Virus record (IMG/VR): IMGVR_UViG_3300031951_000573
Span: 1-36,681 of that record
Strand: one strand, 5' to 3'
Source: a virus
Length of the DNA stretch: 36,681 nucleotides
Position 1 is the stretch's first letter; the number at the start of each line of letters is the position of its first letter. A model generated the notes under the pieces. That model did not search any database. It worked only from the letters and a program-made list of their open reading frames with translations, and was not told where the DNA came from. The translations under genes and the position numbers were made by a program. Below are positions 19,754-28,436 of this stretch, one piece after another.

Positions 19754-20457
19754 AAAAAATCCTTCATACCCCTCAGCTCGACTTTGACCTTTTCGCCACC
19801 CACGTCGAGCTCGACTTCATGTTGGACGGCAGGCATAGTTGCAAAGAAGTTCTGGATCTTAGTCAAGTCCTCGACCCTGAGTGAGTTCAAGAAGTCGGTG
19901 ATCTCGTCTTTGGTGAATTCTTTGTAGACCTTGTCGTCGTCGAATATGTACTCTATCGAGCCGACGATCAGGTTGAAGATCGAGTCGTTGACTATCGCCG
20001 CGTCGAAGTTGTTCAGACGAACGTCGAACTCCATGGTCATCATGGTCTCAAGGTCTGGGTACTTCATCTTGATGCCCAAAGCCTCGTTGATCATGATCTT
20101 ATCGGTGTGGTCAGGATTGAACTTGACCTTGACCTCATCGAGATCGACGTTGAACGCGACCTTCTTTTCATTGTGTGTATAGAACAGCTCGACGACGTTG
20201 CTGATCGACACCTTGCGGATGTTGATGAATATGTACTCGATGTCGAAGATCGCCAGCTTATCGACGTCGATGCTGTCGATGACGCAGTTGTTTATGACCT
20301 GCTTGACCGCGTCGATGACTTCCTTGAGGTCGTCCGACATCTTCACGACGAGGAGGAGCTTCTCCTCCTGCACGGTGAAGGGCCTATAGCTTATAGTCTT
20401 CCCAGTCGAGGGAACCACCAGCTTGAAGAGCGGGTGCTTGATCTTTGGCAGAGCCAT
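19744..20457 (-). CDS. 26: Baseplate hub assembly protein gp26-like (tail chaperone)
   Basis: A 237-residue protein strongly like T4 gp26 at the N-terminus: MALPKIKHPLFKLVVPSTGK, then TISYRPFTVQEEKLLLVVKM. gp26 acts in hub assembly and is not known as a major virion component. The start is at 20457, with GGAG six bases upstream, not at 20469. The gene ends KDFFTY with TGA at 19744-19746. The seven Ts encoding the FF are a canonical -1 slip site (see the extension entry). T4 gp26 has 208 residues. Confidence 0.87.
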   Translation of the reverse strand: MALPKIKHPLFKLVVPSTGKTISYRPFTVQEEKLLLVVKMSDDLKEVIDAVKQVINNCVIDSIDVDKLAIFDIEYIFINIRKVSISNVVELFYTHNEKKVAFNVDLDEVKVKFNPDHTDKIMINEALGIKMKYPDLETMMTMEFDVRLNNFDAAIVNDSIFNLIVGSIEYIFDDDKVYKEFTKDEITDFLNSLRVEDLTKIQNFFATMPAVQHEVELDVGGEKVKVELRGMKDFFTY

Positions 20458-20468
20458 CTTATACTCCA

Positions 20469-21221
20469 TTATCTAAGGGATGTAGCGAACGCGTTCACTC
20501 CACTGATGAGCGCGAGGGGACTCTTGCGCCCGTTCTGTAGTAGGTTTAGGCCGAAGGCGAAGGCGCCTCCGTAGTTGAATCTTTGGGAAGCGTAGTAGGC
20601 GTTCATCGCCCTCTCGGCTTCGAGCGAGTCCATCTCAGTCGCGGGTATTCCCTCGCTGTCCCACGTCTTATAGGCGAAGGTCACCGGCAAGCGGGCGATC
20701 GTATCGTTCATCTCCCAACCCACCGGCACCGAGCCGATCTGCATCGGGAAGGCGCGATCTAAGCTGTACTTGATTATCTGATCGGCGCTTGGGTTCAAGA
20801 AGTAGATGTCGATGGACGGCGACTCATAGGTCTCAGGGTACGCGAATTCACCGTACTTCAACGACGAGCCGCGCTGAACGCCGGTCGTGTCGACGCTGAA
20901 GTTGTGAATGAGGGTGGACCACTTATGAAAGTAGTCGATGACTTTGGCGTCGTTGTCGACCATGAACGTCAGGGTGACTTCGTTGAAGTTGATGTCCGTC
21001 GGCCTGTTCTCGTGCACCCCGTATCCGCCGAGCTTGACGGGCGTCGTGCTGTACACAAGTCCCGGAAGGACCGCGTCGCTGCAAAAGAACGGAACTTGAC
21101 CGGTGTAGCTCGCGTAGAGTAGGTTCTTGGGAGGCGTGATCTGTACGTAGAACAGGTTCTGCTTGGCGACGCCGCCGGTCTTATTGAGTGCCGAAGTTAT
21201 GTCTGTGATGTTGAATGCCAT
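20469..21221 (-). CDS. 54: Baseplate tail-tube initiator gp54-like (gp19-type fold)
   Basis: A 250-residue protein with tail-tube features: NLFYVQITPPKNLLYASYTG, VPFFCSDAVLPGLVYSTTPV, then VTLTFMVDNDAKVIDYFHKW and, near the C-terminus, AFPMQIGSVPVGWEMNDTIA followed by RLPVTFAYKTWD, all found in the gp19-type tube fold and its gp54/gp48 relatives. In T4, gp54 lies on the baseplate and starts tube polymerisation. Assignment to gp54 rather than to another tube-like protein is inferred from baseplate context. Overlaps the upstream gene (ATGA). Confidence 0.75.
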   Translation of the reverse strand: MAFNITDITSALNKTGGVAKQNLFYVQITPPKNLLYASYTGQVPFFCSDAVLPGLVYSTTPVKLGGYGVHENRPTDINFNEVTLTFMVDNDAKVIDYFHKWSTLIHNFSVDTTGVQRGSSLKYGEFAYPETYESPSIDIYFLNPSADQIIKYSLDRAFPMQIGSVPVGWEMNDTIARLPVTFAYKTWDSEGIPATEMDSLEAERAMNAYYASQRFNYGGAFAFGLNLLQNGRKSPLALISGVNAFATSLR

Positions 21222-21808
21222 CAGGACCTTCTTACAGTTGCGTTCGAGTCTCTATAGACGCTCGCCTTGTTCACTGTGAACCTCTCGAGCGGGAGGAACA
21301 AAGCGATGTCCCACTCGTTGGATGGTATAAGGAGGAACCTCGTCCTGAGCTGGGTGTACAGGTACCTCTTGATGCACGGTTTGAAGTATTTATACCTTGA
21401 AGCTGAGTTGAGTATGTCGTAGGACATCCTCAGCTTCGTCCTGTCGTCGAAGTTCTGGTTCGAAGCTAGGTTGTATAAAGCGTCCATCAGGCGCGCCCGC
21501 AGCAGGTGCGGGAGGTAGTGCATGTTTATGCCGGTGAAGCCATCGGGATGCATGGTGAAGGGGAACACCAGCGGGTACCTATCGTAGTACGGCAGGTCGT
21601 CCTTGAACTTAGGGTCATAGCTGAAGAGATACATGTATCCCGGAGCGACCGCGGCGCGCTGCATGGCGGGATTGCTGTTGATCAGTCTCGTCAAGTTGAC
21701 GTTTGAGACCTCGCGCGCCTTCTCACGAAACCAGTCGCGCGAGTCGGCGAAGCCGGCGCGCATGAAGTTCTGTCTGCCTTGGTTGAGTATGTCGGTGAAT
21801 ACCGGCAT
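21221..21808 (-). CDS. Conserved T4-like virion or assembly protein, possibly gp2- or gp3-like
   Basis: A 195-residue protein. Conserved-looking segments are PGYMYLFSYDPKFKDDLPYY, DRYPLVFPF, GFTGINMHYLPHLLRARLMD and a basic end (IKRYLYTQLRTRFLLIPSNE) closing with WDIALFLPLERF. I recall this type from T4-like cyanophages near gene 4, where the T4 order is 3-2-4-53; a link to gp2 (DNA end protector) is possible but not shown by the sequence. Start at ATG 21808, overlapping the gp4 stop as TGATG. TATAAATA on the minus strand at 21387-21394 lies within it. Confidence 0.65.
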   Translation of the reverse strand: MPVFTDILNQGRQNFMRAGFADSRDWFREKAREVSNVNLTRLINSNPAMQRAAVAPGYMYLFSYDPKFKDDLPYYDRYPLVFPFTMHPDGFTGINMHYLPHLLRARLMDALYNLASNQNFDDRTKLRMSYDILNSASRYKYFKPCIKRYLYTQLRTRFLLIPSNEWDIALFLPLERFTVNKASVYRDSNATVRRS

Positions 21809-22245
21809 CACTTGACTCCGATCTCTTTCTCAGTCATTATCTTAAACTTCCAGTTCCTATCTCTACAGAACTCGCTGGCCGCCTTCCACTTGGCTTGGTT
21901 GACGCCGTACTGAAACACTTCCTTCAAGTACCTGCGCGGGTGCGCGGGATTCTTCTTAGGCTCGATGGTTTGACTGTACGGCTTGACCTCGATCATAAGC
22001 GTTGAGGTGTCTCCGCCGGTCTCACGCATCTTCACGATGAAGTCTGGGTAGTACCTGTGAATCCTGTTGTCGACCGGCGATACGTATGGAATCGCGAGCT
22101 CCTCCGATCCCCACTTCAATACGTTAGGGTGTTGGTCGAAGTACCTCATCAGCCTCAGCTCCCATAGGCTCCTGTAGATGATGTTGGTCGGGTCACCGGC
22201 GTATTTCTCAGGGTACTTAGGCCTGAATCTTCCCTTGTAGGACAT
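21808..22245 (-). CDS. 4: Head completion protein gp4
   Basis: A 145-residue protein strongly like T4 gp4 (150 residues): KYAGDPTNIIYRSLWELRLM, then EELAIPYVSPVDNRIHRYYP and a final NQAKWKAASEFCRDRNWKFK. It carries PD-(D/E)XK-type nuclease residues: Glu29, Asp68 in YPDF, and Glu86/Lys88 in IEVKPY. gp4 finishes the filled head before tail joining. It is first in the leftward late operon, with a late promoter at 22273-22280 and AGAGA before the ATG. Confidence 0.93.
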   Translation of the reverse strand: MSYKGRFRPKYPEKYAGDPTNIIYRSLWELRLMRYFDQHPNVLKWGSEELAIPYVSPVDNRIHRYYPDFIVKMRETGGDTSTLMIEVKPYSQTIEPKKNPAHPRRYLKEVFQYGVNQAKWKAASEFCRDRNWKFKIMTEKEIGVK

Positions 22246-22252
22246 AAGAAAT

Positions 22253-22283
22253 CTCTATAAATATCATAGAACTATTTATAGAG
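22253..22283. promoter_or_regulatory. Divergent pair of T4-type late promoters in an inverted repeat
   Basis: TATAAATA on the plus strand at 22256-22263 serves the gp48-like gene (ATG 22290), and the same box on the minus strand at 22273-22280 serves gp4 (ATG 22245). The two are halves of an 11-bp perfect inverted repeat (CTCTATAAATA 22253-22263; TATTTATAGAG 22273-22283) separated by 9 bp. Each box lies about 26-27 bases from its start codon. The outer CTC/GAG supplies part of the ribosome site for both genes. Confidence 0.85.
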
Positions 22284-22289
22284 GGTTTC

Positions 22290-23165
22290 ATGCCAGACGA
22301 TTCAACGACAGCATCGGGCTCGGTCGTCATCTCGAGCACAGCTTCGCACAAGTACAAGACAAGGATTGAGTCGTTCGAGTACAGGCGCGAGCGTCCCGGA
22401 AAGGCGAACCCTGAAGTTCGCAACCAAAACATCGTGTTCTTTCCGCTTCCCCTTCAGATGCCTGAGGATCACTACGGCGCGAACGTCAAGGACTTCGACC
22501 TAGCTGAGATAGGCACGACGATCGATACATTCAGGGACTTCAGCGGATCGACCCTCTCCGAGAAGATCGGCGCGGTTGCTTTGACCGGTGGTCTTGCGGC
22601 AGCCGCGCTGTCTAAGCTCACTGGATTCGCCAAAGCCGCCACCGACAACATAGTCGTAGGCGGAGGCGCCGCTGCTGCCGCCGCTCTTCCATTCCTTGGA
22701 GCGTACCAAGGCGTTGCTAGGAACCCACACACCGCTTTGCTCTTCGACGGCATGAGCCTCAGGCAGTTCAGCTTTACGTTTAGGATAGCGCCGCGCAACG
22801 AAGCTGAGAGCATACAGCTCAACAACACGATTCGCATGCTTAAGCTGCGCATGCACCCATCCTACAACAGCACGCTGAATTCATACGCGCTCGACTACCC
22901 GTTCCTATTCACCGTGTCGTTCCAAGGCTTTGAGAACATCGAGGGTGTGCCCAACGTCGCCCCGTCGTTCATGACCAACCTATCCGTCAACAACGCAAGT
23001 CAAGGAAACGTGTTCTTCAAGAACGGTATGCCGGCGATCGTTGACGTCAGGATGGACTTCAAGGAGATCGACATGAAGACGCGTGAGTTCTTCACCGGTG
23101 CTGGTCCAAACACGACCGGCAACGAGCTCGGTCGAGAGGGAAATCCTGGGGCTAGGGAACGATAA
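22290..23165 (+). CDS. 48: Baseplate tail-tube cap/initiator, gp48-like
   Basis: A 291-residue protein. The N-terminus (TRIESFEYRRERPGKANPEV, then IVFFPLPLQMPEDHYG) and an Ala/Gly-rich middle (residues about 100-150) precede the conserved part HTALLFDGMSLRQFSFTFRI, APRNEAESIQLNNTIRMLKL and YPFLFTVSFQGFENI, which I recognise from T4-like baseplate tube proteins. gp48 in T4 caps the tube at the baseplate beneath gp54. Assignment to gp48 rather than gp54 is a guess supported by the gp54-like gene across the promoter. Good ribosome site (AGAGGG). Confidence 0.75.
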   Translation: MPDDSTTASGSVVISSTASHKYKTRIESFEYRRERPGKANPEVRNQNIVFFPLPLQMPEDHYGANVKDFDLAEIGTTIDTFRDFSGSTLSEKIGAVALTGGLAAAALSKLTGFAKAATDNIVVGGGAAAAAALPFLGAYQGVARNPHTALLFDGMSLRQFSFTFRIAPRNEAESIQLNNTIRMLKLRMHPSYNSTLNSYALDYPFLFTVSFQGFENIEGVPNVAPSFMTNLSVNNASQGNVFFKNGMPAIVDVRMDFKEIDMKTREFFTGAGPNTTGNELGREGNPGARER

Positions 23166-23168
23166 TCG

Positions 23169-23723
23169 ATGGCTTACTTCAACAACTTCCCTAAGATAAC
23201 CTACAACGACTCGACCATCAGGAACATCCTCCTTAAGTCGGCGCTCGTGGCTGAAGTCTTTGAGAACCAAGACTCGTTCTACCCGTACATCGTCAAGGAC
23301 GGATATCGTCCGGACCTCGTGGCCAACGAGTTCTACGGAGACTCAAGGTACGACTGGGTGGTGTACTTCAGCAACAAGATCGTCGATCCATACTACGAGT
23401 GGCCCCTGAGCGTCAACGACTTCAACTCATTCCTTGAGAAGAAGTACAACACGACGATATACAGCCTTCAGAACACCACCTCACACTATGAGTACACAGG
23501 CACGACAGGCGAATTGGCCGAGGACATCGCGAGAAAGTCTTGGAAGATGTCGACCGCCACGCACGCGAAGAAGACGACGTACGGTGAGAGCACCGCGGGC
23601 TGGACCGCCGTGAGCGTATACGACTACGAAGACAGGCTGAACGAGGAGAGGCGATCGATAAAGCTTCTCGCGCCGGCTTACCTGAATCAGATTGAAAAAG
23701 AACTCGCGACGATCTTTTCATGA
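23169..23723 (+). CDS. 53: Baseplate wedge protein gp53
   Basis: A 184-residue protein with the LysM-like N-terminal part of gp53 (ILLKSALVAEVFENQDSFYP, YIVKDGYRPDLVANEFYGDS, RYDWVVYFSNKIVDPYYEWP) and a helical C-terminus (YEDRLNEERRSIKLLAPAYL). T4 gp53 has 196 residues and locks wedges to the hub. Overlaps the hub gene as ATGA. Confidence 0.85.
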   Translation: MAYFNNFPKITYNDSTIRNILLKSALVAEVFENQDSFYPYIVKDGYRPDLVANEFYGDSRYDWVVYFSNKIVDPYYEWPLSVNDFNSFLEKKYNTTIYSLQNTTSHYEYTGTTGELAEDIARKSWKMSTATHAKKTTYGESTAGWTAVSVYDYEDRLNEERRSIKLLAPAYLNQIEKELATIFS

Positions 23724-25180
23724 GCGACACCAATCCATACCTCGTAGGCGTCGATGAGATCTCGATGGTCAAGTTCGACGGCACCGACCAGATGTCGATC
23801 AAGCCTCAGGTCGTCGAAGTGGTCGTCTACCAATCGATCTTCTCGCCTACTCTCAAGGTGACTCTTCTTCTCAACGACTACGTCAACCTCCTCAACAACT
23901 ACCCCATGGTCGGCGAGGAGACGATAACGCTTACGCTCAAGCAGCGCGGACCCGACGACGAGCCCGTTACGTATACGGCTGAGTTCGTGGTGTCGGCGAT
24001 TCGCGACATTATAGTCAACGACGGAGGCCGTCAGCTCATATACTCCATCGACTTGGTGTCGAAGGAGGCGTTTGAGAACGCGAAGACGAGGGTCTCAAAA
24101 GCCTACTACAACAACGTCGAGTCGATAATCAGGGACATCCTTAAGTCGCACCTGAAGTCGTCGAAGGACCTGATCCTCTACGACACCAAGGAGACGACCA
24201 CCCAAGAGACCGTCACGAAGAAAACGCGCAAGTACGTCGTTCCAAACATAACCCCCTTCGCCGCGATCAAGTTTCTCACGAAGTACGCCGTGTCGAACGA
24301 CGACAAAGAGAACTTCATGTACCTCTTCTACGAGGTTCTGAACGGCGTCAAGAGGAGCACGGTGATCACTGACTACCGCGAGTCTAGAAGCAAGACGACG
24401 AAGCCGAACTTCATATTCAAACCGCTTCAGAAGCAGACGTACCTAGGTGTCGCCGACGGCGCCGCGAGGAAAGTCGCTGAGGAGAACCCATACTTCTTCG
24501 TGTCAAACATCGAGGCGCTCAGGGGAAACCAAGCCGCGATGGAGACCCTCGCCAAGCGCGGGTTCACCGAGTCGAGGTCGATCACCGGCATGAAGTTCAA
24601 CAAGAGGTACGCGACGCTTGAGAAGATCATAGGCGGCTACTTCGAGAATGAGTTCGTCGAAGTGAACATGCACCAGAAGGATCACAAGAACACACAGTTC
24701 AAGCTCGATGACCTCAAGAACACCCTCTACCCATCGAGGCTCAACACGGACAAGTACATAAAGAACGTCGTCGAGCATAAAGAGGGATCGGAGACGTCCG
24801 CTAGGCAGAGATACATAGTAAACAACTACGACGATCTCAACCAACCCGCGCTCAGGGATAAGTTCGGTAGGTCAGCGGCAGACTACTTAGCTTACAATAG
24901 CATCGACATAAGCGTCGGCATACCCACGAACTTAGACGTCAGGCCGGGAGACTTGATCTACATTCACGTTCCTGAGTTTCACGGCTTCAACCAAGTCACC
25001 GACGATGCGTACTTGACTGGATTCTTCGTCGTGTCTGAGGTGAAGAACGTCGTCAGGACGTCGGGTGAGACTTCGACGCTGCTGAGAGTCAACAAGGACT
25101 CGCTGCTGAACGGTATATTTGAGACTTCATCCTTCAACCTTGGCAGCGGCGCTGAGAACATGCGAAAGATCAAAGAGTGA
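23720..25180 (+). CDS. 27: Baseplate hub protein, gp27-like
   Basis: A 486-residue protein, longer than T4 gp27 (391). The N-terminal domain (VVEVVVYQSIFSPTLKVTLL, ETITLTLKQRGPDDEPVTYT) is the tube-like half; the middle has QQ-free alpha/beta segments (FAAIKFLTKYAVSNDDKENF), and the C-terminal half includes DISVGIPTNLDVRPGDLIYI, a typical VgrG/gp27 barrel strand. gp27 joins the tube to the spike gp5, whose gene follows at once (TGATG). Confidence 0.8.
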   Translation: MSDTNPYLVGVDEISMVKFDGTDQMSIKPQVVEVVVYQSIFSPTLKVTLLLNDYVNLLNNYPMVGEETITLTLKQRGPDDEPVTYTAEFVVSAIRDIIVNDGGRQLIYSIDLVSKEAFENAKTRVSKAYYNNVESIIRDILKSHLKSSKDLILYDTKETTTQETVTKKTRKYVVPNITPFAAIKFLTKYAVSNDDKENFMYLFYEVLNGVKRSTVITDYRESRSKTTKPNFIFKPLQKQTYLGVADGAARKVAEENPYFFVSNIEALRGNQAAMETLAKRGFTESRSITGMKFNKRYATLEKIIGGYFENEFVEVNMHQKDHKNTQFKLDDLKNTLYPSRLNTDKYIKNVVEHKEGSETSARQRYIVNNYDDLNQPALRDKFGRSAADYLAYNSIDISVGIPTNLDVRPGDLIYIHVPEFHGFNQVTDDAYLTGFFVVSEVKNVVRTSGETSTLLRVNKDSLLNGIFETSSFNLGSGAENMRKIKE

Positions 25181-26079
25181 TGAGGGACGACTTCTACGGC
25201 GATAAGTTCAAGTGGTTCGTCGGCGTCGTGAAGGACACGGCCGGTGACAAGAACCGCGTGCGCGTTCGCATCTTCGGTGTTCACAGGACCGACGACGTCA
25301 CCGACGTATCCGACGGCGACCTTCCGTTGGCGGTGGTTCTTTACCCAACGACGGGCGGCCACACGTCGGGCGGCAACATGTCGCACGGCCTCGTAAACGG
25401 AACTTGGGTCTTTGGATTCTTCGCGGATGGAGACGACTGTCAGCAGCCCGTGATCGTAGGAGTCATGAACGGAGGCGTCGGAAGCTCGAGCGACTACCAG
25501 TCTTCGTCTAAGCTTGAGGCCGGCGCTTTAGGTGAAGCCGCGTCCGCGGTCAATTCACCGCACCTCACGAACGTTCAAGGAAACACGAACGCTGAGAAGA
25601 CATACAACATGATATATGAGCTCATCGAGCGCAGCGGTCAGTCCGGCAGCAGCATCCACGCTCAAGTCAGCGGCATCATGGGAAACATACTCGCTGAGAG
25701 CAACTGCAACCCGACGGCGAACAACCCAAACGACGCTGGCGAGAGGTCCTTCGGCATCTGTCAGTGGCGCGGAGGTAAGTACGACAGGCTGACTCCCCTG
25801 CTCAGGCGATACGGCGACAACCCATCGCTCGAACAGCAGGTCTCATACATGTGGGACGAGTTCATGACGACCGAGCAGAAGGCGTACAAGCGAATCCTTG
25901 CGGCCGGCAGCTACTACGAAGCCACGATAGGGATGTGCTTCTTTGAAAGGCCTAGGTGCTACAAGGGATCCTACATCGACACGAACGACTCGACCTTCAC
26001 GCCGAGGCTGAAGTACGCCGAGCAGGTGTACAACAGCTTCAAGTACTCACCTAGGACCGTTGGGAGGGGCGACAGGTGA
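25180..26079 (+). CDS. 5: Tail spike OB-fold protein with tail lysozyme domain, gp5-like
   Basis: A 299-residue protein. An N-terminal OB domain (KWFVGVVKDTAGDKNRVRVR, then ADGDDCQQPVIVGVMNGGVG; residues about 10-105) is followed by a Ser/Ala linker and a lysozyme-like domain (about 130-290) with SGIMGNILAESNCNPTANNP (catalytic Glu at residue 173) and RSFGICQWRGGKYDRL. It resembles tail lysozyme domains that cut peptidoglycan as the tail penetrates. Unlike T4 gp5, the beta-helical needle is not in the same protein: it is encoded by a later gene. Start ATG 25180 is preferred over GTG 25177. Confidence 0.87.
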   Translation: MRDDFYGDKFKWFVGVVKDTAGDKNRVRVRIFGVHRTDDVTDVSDGDLPLAVVLYPTTGGHTSGGNMSHGLVNGTWVFGFFADGDDCQQPVIVGVMNGGVGSSSDYQSSSKLEAGALGEAASAVNSPHLTNVQGNTNAEKTYNMIYELIERSGQSGSSIHAQVSGIMGNILAESNCNPTANNPNDAGERSFGICQWRGGKYDRLTPLLRRYGDNPSLEQQVSYMWDEFMTTEQKAYKRILAAGSYYEATIGMCFFERPRCYKGSYIDTNDSTFTPRLKYAEQVYNSFKYSPRTVGRGDR

Positions 26080-26447
26080 TAGTTGGACCAAACAAAGTTT
26101 CGATGGTGAATGAGATCTCATTCGCAACGACCAATACGCTGCGCAACGAGACCGTCGACATTGGATCGATCGATGCGAACTACGTAGTCTCTATCGACGG
26201 CGTTATAAATGAGAATAAACCGGTCACAGGAACCTCGGCCACCGTTGTGCTCGTGGGAGGCAACGACACCTTCGTGCATGAGAAGCAACCTAGGGAACCG
26301 ATGTTCTATATGACCGTTAGGCAAAAGCTGACGATCTACGCGATACTTAAGGCACTCGCTACGCGCACGGACACCGCTTCGGTCAGCGCTTCGGTGCCTA
26401 TTCTAGACACTATAGTTAAAGCAACCTACACCAACTTCCGCGGTTAA
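26076..26447 (+). CDS. Small baseplate-associated protein, unknown
   Basis: A 123-residue protein between spike and needle genes. GTG 26076 has GGGAGGGG upstream and overlaps the previous stop; ATG 26103 is an alternative. The sequence is rich in strands (ANYVVSIDGVINENKPVTGT; ATVVLVGGNDTFVHEKQPRE) and ends with SASVPILDTIVKATYTNFRG. Its location suggests a tail or baseplate part; no family recognised. Confidence 0.65.
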   Translation: MIVGPNKVSMVNEISFATTNTLRNETVDIGSIDANYVVSIDGVINENKPVTGTSATVVLVGGNDTFVHEKQPREPMFYMTVRQKLTIYAILKALATRTDTASVSASVPILDTIVKATYTNFRG

Positions 26448-26449
26448 TC

Positions 26450-28435
26450 ATGGCACTTGAAGACGGATTCAACGACTTAAAAGCTAACACCAAGGGATCG
26501 ACCAATCGCGAGAGCGACGGTCTGGCGGTAGGCTACAACGTCAACCAGCTCAGCGCGACTCCATACAAGTCGTACGAAGTTTCTGTGAAGCGCGGCGGCA
26601 AGGCTTCAGACACAACGCAGGTGTTCTCCGGTCCGGGAACAGGCACCGCGACCAGCGTCGGACACCCTGAAGATACGAAGGGATTCGTCACCGACACCGG
26701 AAACAAGATCGCGATTCACGGGACACCCGGCGCCGAGTCGATCGAGATCATTCACCACTCAGGCGCCTCGATAATGATCGACGTCGACGGGTCGATCTTC
26801 CTCATGCCCACTTCAAAGAAGGGCTTCGGCCTGCACTCCGAGAGGGGCGACGGTGTGGTGTCAGCGCAGGGCAGGTTGATCCTCAAGGGTCACAGCGACA
26901 TCGTTCTTGAGACCGAAGGAAGCGTGGCGTTCAACGTCGGGCAGAACATGTTCTTAAACGTGCAGGGCGACATGAACGTAGACGTCGGCGGGTCGTACTC
27001 AGAGTCGATCGACGGTTCGCGCAGCTCGGAAGTCGTGATGAACAGCGCGATGACGGTCGGTGGAGCTCACCGTGAGACGATCGTCGACGGCAAGAGGACG
27101 CAGGTCTCCAAGGGAGACGTAAGGTACGACGTCGGCGGAGGCTCGTACGACGTTCGCTCGGAGCAGGACATCAACCTTCACGCGCAGAAGACCATAGACA
27201 TCAACAGCAAGGAAGACTCGACCTACGAGGTTTCCAGCGGTAAGCTTACTCTGTTGGCAAGCGACGATACTATCATAGCTTCAAAAGCAAACATGTACGT
27301 CACGGCCGACGACAACGTCTCGCTCGACGCGGGCGGGCTTCTTACTGAGAAGTCGGTGACCGGTCACGTGGTGTCAACGAAGGACACCCTGTTCGTCGAC
27401 GCCACGAGCTTGGTCGATATAAGGTCAGCCACGACCAAGCTGAGCGCGAGCGGTGAGCTAAACACTGTAAGCGCCTGCACGAATATAAGCTCGACTGGAG
27501 TCTTGAACGTCAACTCAGGCGGAGCCATCGACATCCGTGGATCGACGATAGATTTGAATAAAGCCGCCGCTTCGCCTCAGTCGGTTCGCACGGTCGAGGC
27601 CTCAGACGTAAGGGCTACTCCGGCTTTGACTCAACCCAACGACCCTGAATACGCCGACGCGAACACCGTCATTAAGAACATGACCAGCCTGCTCGACGCG
27701 CCTGAGCTTCCAAAGAACGCAAAGAAGATGTCCGACAACGAGATGTCTCTCTATGAGAACGAGGGCGACACACCGAACCCAGCCGCGAAGGCGATGGCGT
27801 CGATGAATCCCGCGGGCGGATCGCCTTATTCAAAGGGAACGGAGTTTGGATCGATCGGCGACAGCGGAAACGTTGGGTTTGACGGATCGAGCAACAACAC
27901 TAAAGCTGAGGAGTCACCGGTGCCTTGTCCGACGTCTTGCACCAACACTTCGACGAAGCTGTCGCGAAACTTAAGCGTCGGAGGGTTCCCGGGACTCGGT
28001 CAGCTAGCTACCAATCAAATGGGCTACTCGCAGAAGGAGATCCTTGAGAACGTGCGTCACCTCGCGTACAACATCATCGATCCGATACTGATGAAGTTTG
28101 GAAGCTCAGTCACTATACTGCACGGCATACGTCATGGGCAGGGCGGCTCAAGACACTACGTAGGCAAGGCGGTCGACATTAGAGCTTCATCCCGTGACCA
28201 CGCGGAGACCGCTATGATAGCCAAGTGGATAGTTGAGAACCTACCCTACGACAGGTGCTTCCTTGAAGCCAATCGACAGGGAACGATCCACATCCACGTT
28301 GAAGCGGCGCCGGTAGGTTCAAGAGGATCGCGCACCGTTTGGACCTGCGCCGATCCAAAGTGTCAGTCGGCCGTGTCCGGACTGCAGCTGTCGTTCGCAC
28401 AGCAGGGTCTCAAGAAGATGGGGTTCTTAGCGTAA
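26450..28435 (+). CDS. Cell-puncturing needle with C-terminal M15-like peptidase
   Basis: A 661-residue protein. Residues about 80-380 are a repetitive beta-helix like the C-terminal needle of gp5/VgrG (DIVLETEGSVAFNVGQNMFL, NVQGDMNVDVGGSYSESIDG, VSLDAGGLLTEKSVTGHVVS). A Pro/Ser/Asn-rich linker with CPTSC follows. Residues about 520-640 resemble D-Ala-D-Ala carboxypeptidase/M15 enzymes: GGSRHYVGKAVDI has His569 and Asp576, and TIHIHVE has His614 and His616, the expected zinc ligands. This domain would cut peptide cross-links while the lysozyme of the previous gene cuts glycan. CADPKC near the end may bind metal. No PAAR tip was seen. Confidence 0.82.
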   Translation: MALEDGFNDLKANTKGSTNRESDGLAVGYNVNQLSATPYKSYEVSVKRGGKASDTTQVFSGPGTGTATSVGHPEDTKGFVTDTGNKIAIHGTPGAESIEIIHHSGASIMIDVDGSIFLMPTSKKGFGLHSERGDGVVSAQGRLILKGHSDIVLETEGSVAFNVGQNMFLNVQGDMNVDVGGSYSESIDGSRSSEVVMNSAMTVGGAHRETIVDGKRTQVSKGDVRYDVGGGSYDVRSEQDINLHAQKTIDINSKEDSTYEVSSGKLTLLASDDTIIASKANMYVTADDNVSLDAGGLLTEKSVTGHVVSTKDTLFVDATSLVDIRSATTKLSASGELNTVSACTNISSTGVLNVNSGGAIDIRGSTIDLNKAAASPQSVRTVEASDVRATPALTQPNDPEYADANTVIKNMTSLLDAPELPKNAKKMSDNEMSLYENEGDTPNPAAKAMASMNPAGGSPYSKGTEFGSIGDSGNVGFDGSSNNTKAEESPVPCPTSCTNTSTKLSRNLSVGGFPGLGQLATNQMGYSQKEILENVRHLAYNIIDPILMKFGSSVTILHGIRHGQGGSRHYVGKAVDIRASSRDHAETAMIAKWIVENLPYDRCFLEANRQGTIHIHVEAAPVGSRGSRTVWTCADPKCQSAVSGLQLSFAQQGLKKMGFLA

Positions 28436-28436
28436 C

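Noticed and set aside
21387-21394. TATAAATA on the minus strand as a late promoter
   Set aside because: It lies within coding sequence (codons for Tyr-Lys-Tyr), far from the next start at 21221; kept only as a weak possibility.
26118-26324. Minus-strand 68-codon frame
   Set aside because: Antisense shadow of the small baseplate gene with no ribosome site or promoter.
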